DNA of 21,059 nt from Hydnum rufescens UP504 (Eukaryota > Basidiomycota > Agaricomycetes > Cantharellales > Hydnaceae), in the NCBI GenBank assembly GCA_014904985.1, contig MU129327.1, positions 1-21,059 of the forward strand, read 5' to 3'. The notes under the pieces were generated by a model. It ran no database searches and was not told where the DNA came from. It saw nothing but the letters and a program-made list of their open reading frames with translations. The translations under genes and the position numbers were made by a program. Within the stretch, counting starts at the first letter, position 1. Every line of letters begins with the position of its first letter. Of the stretch, positions 18,551 through 21,059 are shown one piece after another.

Positions 18551-18849
18551 CTTGATTTTTTTTTTCAGGCATCTAGAGTGGCATGGCAGCTCTCAGGGGA
18601 TATAGTTTATTTTCCTCAATTCACAGTAGTTCAAGAGCTAGGAAGGAAATAAAATTGGGGAAAACCTCAAATCTCAAATCTTTGAATTTTATTACGCAAA
18701 GGGTACAAGCACTTGCGGACAATCAAGGCGAGTCCGTCTCACTTGATAGCAAGCCAAACCGCCAGGAATTGGAGGAGTAATCGCCCAAATACTTTTTGAT
18801 GCAAAATTTTGTGTTTTTCATCCGGCGCCTTCGGTTTTGCAAGTTGCAA
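18551..18849 (-). repeat. right terminal inverted repeat
   Basis: Partner of 17868-18163. The inner end is marked by a T-run (about 18557-18565) that matches the A-run at 18152-18159 of the left arm. Confidence 0.85.
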
Positions 18850-18997
18850 TAACGTTAACACAGATGCTGGCAAGATGGGAGGAGCCCTCGCAGCAGGCCA
18901 ATGCGCAGGTAGTCGGCAATAAGTTATGGCGGTGAAATGTCGAAAGATGAATGGGGAGGTTGTTCAGAGAATGCGCAAGATGTGGGTGGAGTACAGG

Positions 18998-21059
18998 TCA
19001 ATCTGTGCTTAGTGAGCGACGAATGCTCAAGGCCTCCTCCTTTGCCTTGAGAGCCTCTTCATGGCGGCCAAATTTTGAAAGATAGTCGGAGTGGTTGTCA
19101 AGAGAATCAGCGAGATTTGAGCGGAATACTTCGGGGCGATCTGTGGCTAGCAAGCGACGAATTCCCAAGGTCTCCTCAGTTGCCTTCAGGGCCTCTTCAT
19201 CGCGGCGAAAGATGACTGGAGTGGTTGCTAAGAGAATCAGCGAGATCCGGGCGAAATACTTTGGGGCGATCTGCAGCTAGCAAGCGATGAATGCTCAAGG
19301 CCTCCTCCTTTGCATTGAGAGCCTCCTCATCGCGGCCAAATCTTGAAAGATAGTCGGAGTAGTTGTCAAGAGAATCAGCAAGTTCTGGGAGGAATACTTC
19401 AGGGCGATCTGCGGCTAGCAAGCGACGAATGCTCAAGGCCTCCTCGGTTGCCTTCAGGGCCTCTTCATGGCGGCCAAATTTTGAAAGATGATTGGAGTGG
19501 TTGCTAAGAGAACGAGCGAGATCTGGGCGGAATACGTCGGGGCGATCTGCGGCTAGCAAGCGACGAATGCTCAAGGCCTCCTCAGTTGCCTTCAGGGCCT
19601 CTTCATCGCGGCCAAATTTTGAAAGAGCATTGGAGTGGTTGTTAAGAGAACGAGCGAGATCTGGGCGGAATACTTCGGGCGATCTGCGGCTAGCAAGCGA
19701 CGAATGCTCAAGGCCTCCTCACTTGCCTTCAGGGCCTCTTCATCGCGGCCAAATTTTGAAAGATGATTGGAGTGGTTGCTAAGAGAACGAGCGAGATCTG
19801 GGAGGAATACTTCGGGGCGATCTGCGGCTAGCAAGCGATAAATGGCCAAGGCCTCCTCAGTTGCCTTCAGGGCCTCTTCATCGTGGCAAATTTCGAAAGA
19901 TCAATAGAGTGGTTGCTAAGAGAACGAGCGAGATCTGGGCGGAATACTTCGGGGCGATCTGCGGCTAGCAAGCGATGAATGCTCAAGGCCTCCTCCTTTG
20001 CATTGAGAGCTCCTCATCGCGGCCATATTGAAAGATAGTGGAGTAGTTGTCAAGAGAATCAGCAAGTTCGGGAGGAATATTCAGAGGCGATCTGCGGCTA
20101 GCAAGCGACGAATGCTCCAAGGCCCCTCGGTTGCCTTCAGGGCCTCTCATGGCGCCAAATTTTGAAAGATGATTGGAGTGGTTGCTAAAGAGACGCGGCG
20201 AGATCTGGGCGGAATACGTCGGCGATCTGCGGCTAGCAAGCGACGGAATGCTCAAGGCTCCTCAGTTGCCTTCAGGGCCTCTTCATCGCGGCCAAATTTG
20301 AAAGAGCATTGGAGTGGTTGTTAGAGAACGAGCGAGATCTGGGCGGAATACTCGGGGCGATCTGCGGCTAGCAAGCGACGAATGCTCAAGGCCTCCCTCA
20401 CTTGCCTTCAGGGCCTCTTCATCGCGGCAATTTTGAAAGATGATTGAGTGGTTGCTAAGAGAACAGAGCGAGATCTGGGAGGAATACTTCGGGGATCTGC
20501 GGCTAGCAAGGCGATAAATGGCCAAGGCCTCCTCAGTCTCTTCAGGCCTCTTCATCGTGGCCAAATTTCGAAAGATCAATAGAGTGGTTGCAAAGAGAAC
20601 GAGCGAGATCTGGGCGGAATACTTCGGGGCGATCTGCGGCTAGCAAGCGATGAATGCTCAAGGCCTCCTCCTTTGCATTGAGAGCCTCCCTCATCGCGGC
20701 CAAATTTTGAAGATAGTCGGAGTAGTTGTCAAGAGAATCAGCAAGTTCGGAGGAATACTTCGGGCGATCTGCGGCTAGCAAGCGACGAATGCTCAGAAGC
20801 CCCTCGGTTGCTCAGGGCCTCTTCATGGCGGCCCAAAGTTAAAAAGATGATTGGAGTGGTGCTAAGACGAAACGAGCGAGATCTGGGCGGAATACCGTCG
20901 GGGCGATCTGCGGCTACAAGCGACGAAGGCTCAAGGCCCTCAGTGCCTCAGGGCCTCTTCATGGCGGCCAATTTCGAAAGAGCTATTGGAGTGGTTGTTA
21001 AATATGAAACAAAACGAGGAGATCTGGGCGGAATACTTCGGGGCGATCTGCGGTAGCCA
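18998..21059 (-). pseudogene. TPR array of unit 2, frameshifted, start beyond the window
   Basis: Counterpart of the array at 8459-10405. It reads on the minus strand and encodes the same 46-residue TPR (SLSNHSNHLSKFGRDEEAL). It ends at TGA 18998-19000, in the same place as the stop at 8459-8461 in unit 1. An 8-bp deletion at about 19206 (the bases for part of the SKFG turn) shifts the frame, and single-base deletions lie near 19676 and 19884. Beyond about 20000 a frame change occurs in almost every repeat. The N-terminal exon of this gene would lie outside the window. Many of the right-hand shifts may be sequence errors. Confidence 0.75.
19284..21059 (-). repeat. 690-bp higher-order repeat of five TPR units
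   Basis: The marker GCGATGAATGCTCAAGG followed by CCTCCTCCTTTGCATTG occurs at 19284, 19972 and 20647, spaced 688 and 675 bp. Between markers the same five variants of the 138-bp repeat return in the same order. The two later blocks match the first almost only by indels, not by substitutions. The third block is cut by the window end. Confidence 0.85.

Larger units (their letters stand above)
17868..18849. mobile_element. non-autonomous DNA transposon with long terminal inverted repeats
   Basis: The 982-bp element has inverted arms of nearly 300 bp, both ending in TTGCAACTTGCAA read inward. It is flanked by TA at 17866-17867 and 18850-18851. Unit 1 has the uninterrupted site (CGATTTAACGTTAACGC, near 8310), so both the ends and the TA target duplication are directly shown. 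TA duplication is typical of Tc1/mariner-type elements, but no transposase frame is present in the 387-bp middle. A plus-strand frame at 18368-18652 runs from the middle into the right arm and shows no known domain. It inserted after the duplication. Confidence 0.88.
11353..21059. repeat. tandem segmental duplication, unit 2 (continues past the window)
   Basis: This is the partner of 2000-11352 in the same orientation. Extra material relative to unit 1: about 260 bp near 14430-14700, a 314-bp candidate solo LTR (17526-17839), and a 982-bp inverted-repeat transposon (17868-18849). Missing relative to unit 1: about 150 bp of the monooxygenase relic and 180 bp near 17058. Its first 315 bp are the N-terminal exon of the gene at 8792-11667. 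Confidence 0.85.

Noticed and set aside
18368..18652. Transposase gene inside the inverted-repeat element
   Set aside because: The frame is 94 residues, extends into the terminal repeat and shows no catalytic motif.
17868..18849. piggyBac-type insertion at TTAA
   Set aside because: The empty site contains TTAA, but the flanks are TTTA and TAAC, so only TA is duplicated.

Overview
The window looks like fungal nuclear DNA, most likely from a basidiomycete of the Agaricomycetes; a Rhizoctonia-like relative is possible, but that is inference. Three things point there. Short GT-AG introns (about 42-120 nt) must be removed to keep reading frames open. A Ty1/copia LTR retrotransposon is present. 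The main gene is a long tetratricopeptide (TPR) protein with a helical N-terminal domain, a type common in agaricomycete NLR-like families. No rRNA, tRNA or CRISPR array was seen.

Layout. 1-1996 is a copia element on the minus strand: part of gag-pol plus one LTR. It is inserted in the first exon of a TPR-family gene whose start is at 2314. From about 2000 on, the window is one segment in two diverged tandem copies: unit 1 about 2000-11352, unit 2 about 11353 to beyond the window end. The offset is 9353 bp at the left and grows to about 10540 bp at the right because of indels and insertions. In the same order each unit carries: the N-terminal exon of a TPR gene (-), a decayed TPR relic (-), an FAD-monooxygenase relic (+), an unrecognised minus-strand reading frame, a Ser/Pro-rich gene relic (+), a stretch without recognisable genes, and a TPR array (-).

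The best gene is at 8792-11667 (-). Four exons, all joined in phase 0 by GT-AG introns, give a protein of about 880 residues: an N-terminal helical bundle resembling the MLKL-NTD-like domain of fungal NLRs, a linker, then about eleven 46-residue TPRs. No NB-ARC or NACHT module lies between. Its last repeats (8459-8767) are cut off by three single-base deletions. In unit 2 the corresponding array (18998-21059) is frameshifted and its far part is built from 690-bp blocks of five TPRs.

The other genes are decaying, with different lesions in the two units. Unit 2 also carries a 982-bp long-inverted-repeat transposon with a TA target duplication (17868-18849) and a candidate solo LTR (17526-17839); both are absent from unit 1, which gives empty-site comparisons. 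The picture is a repeat-rich accessory region where a TPR receptor-like family expands in tandem while passenger genes decay. Single-base indels rise steeply after about 20000 and probably reflect unpolished sequence.
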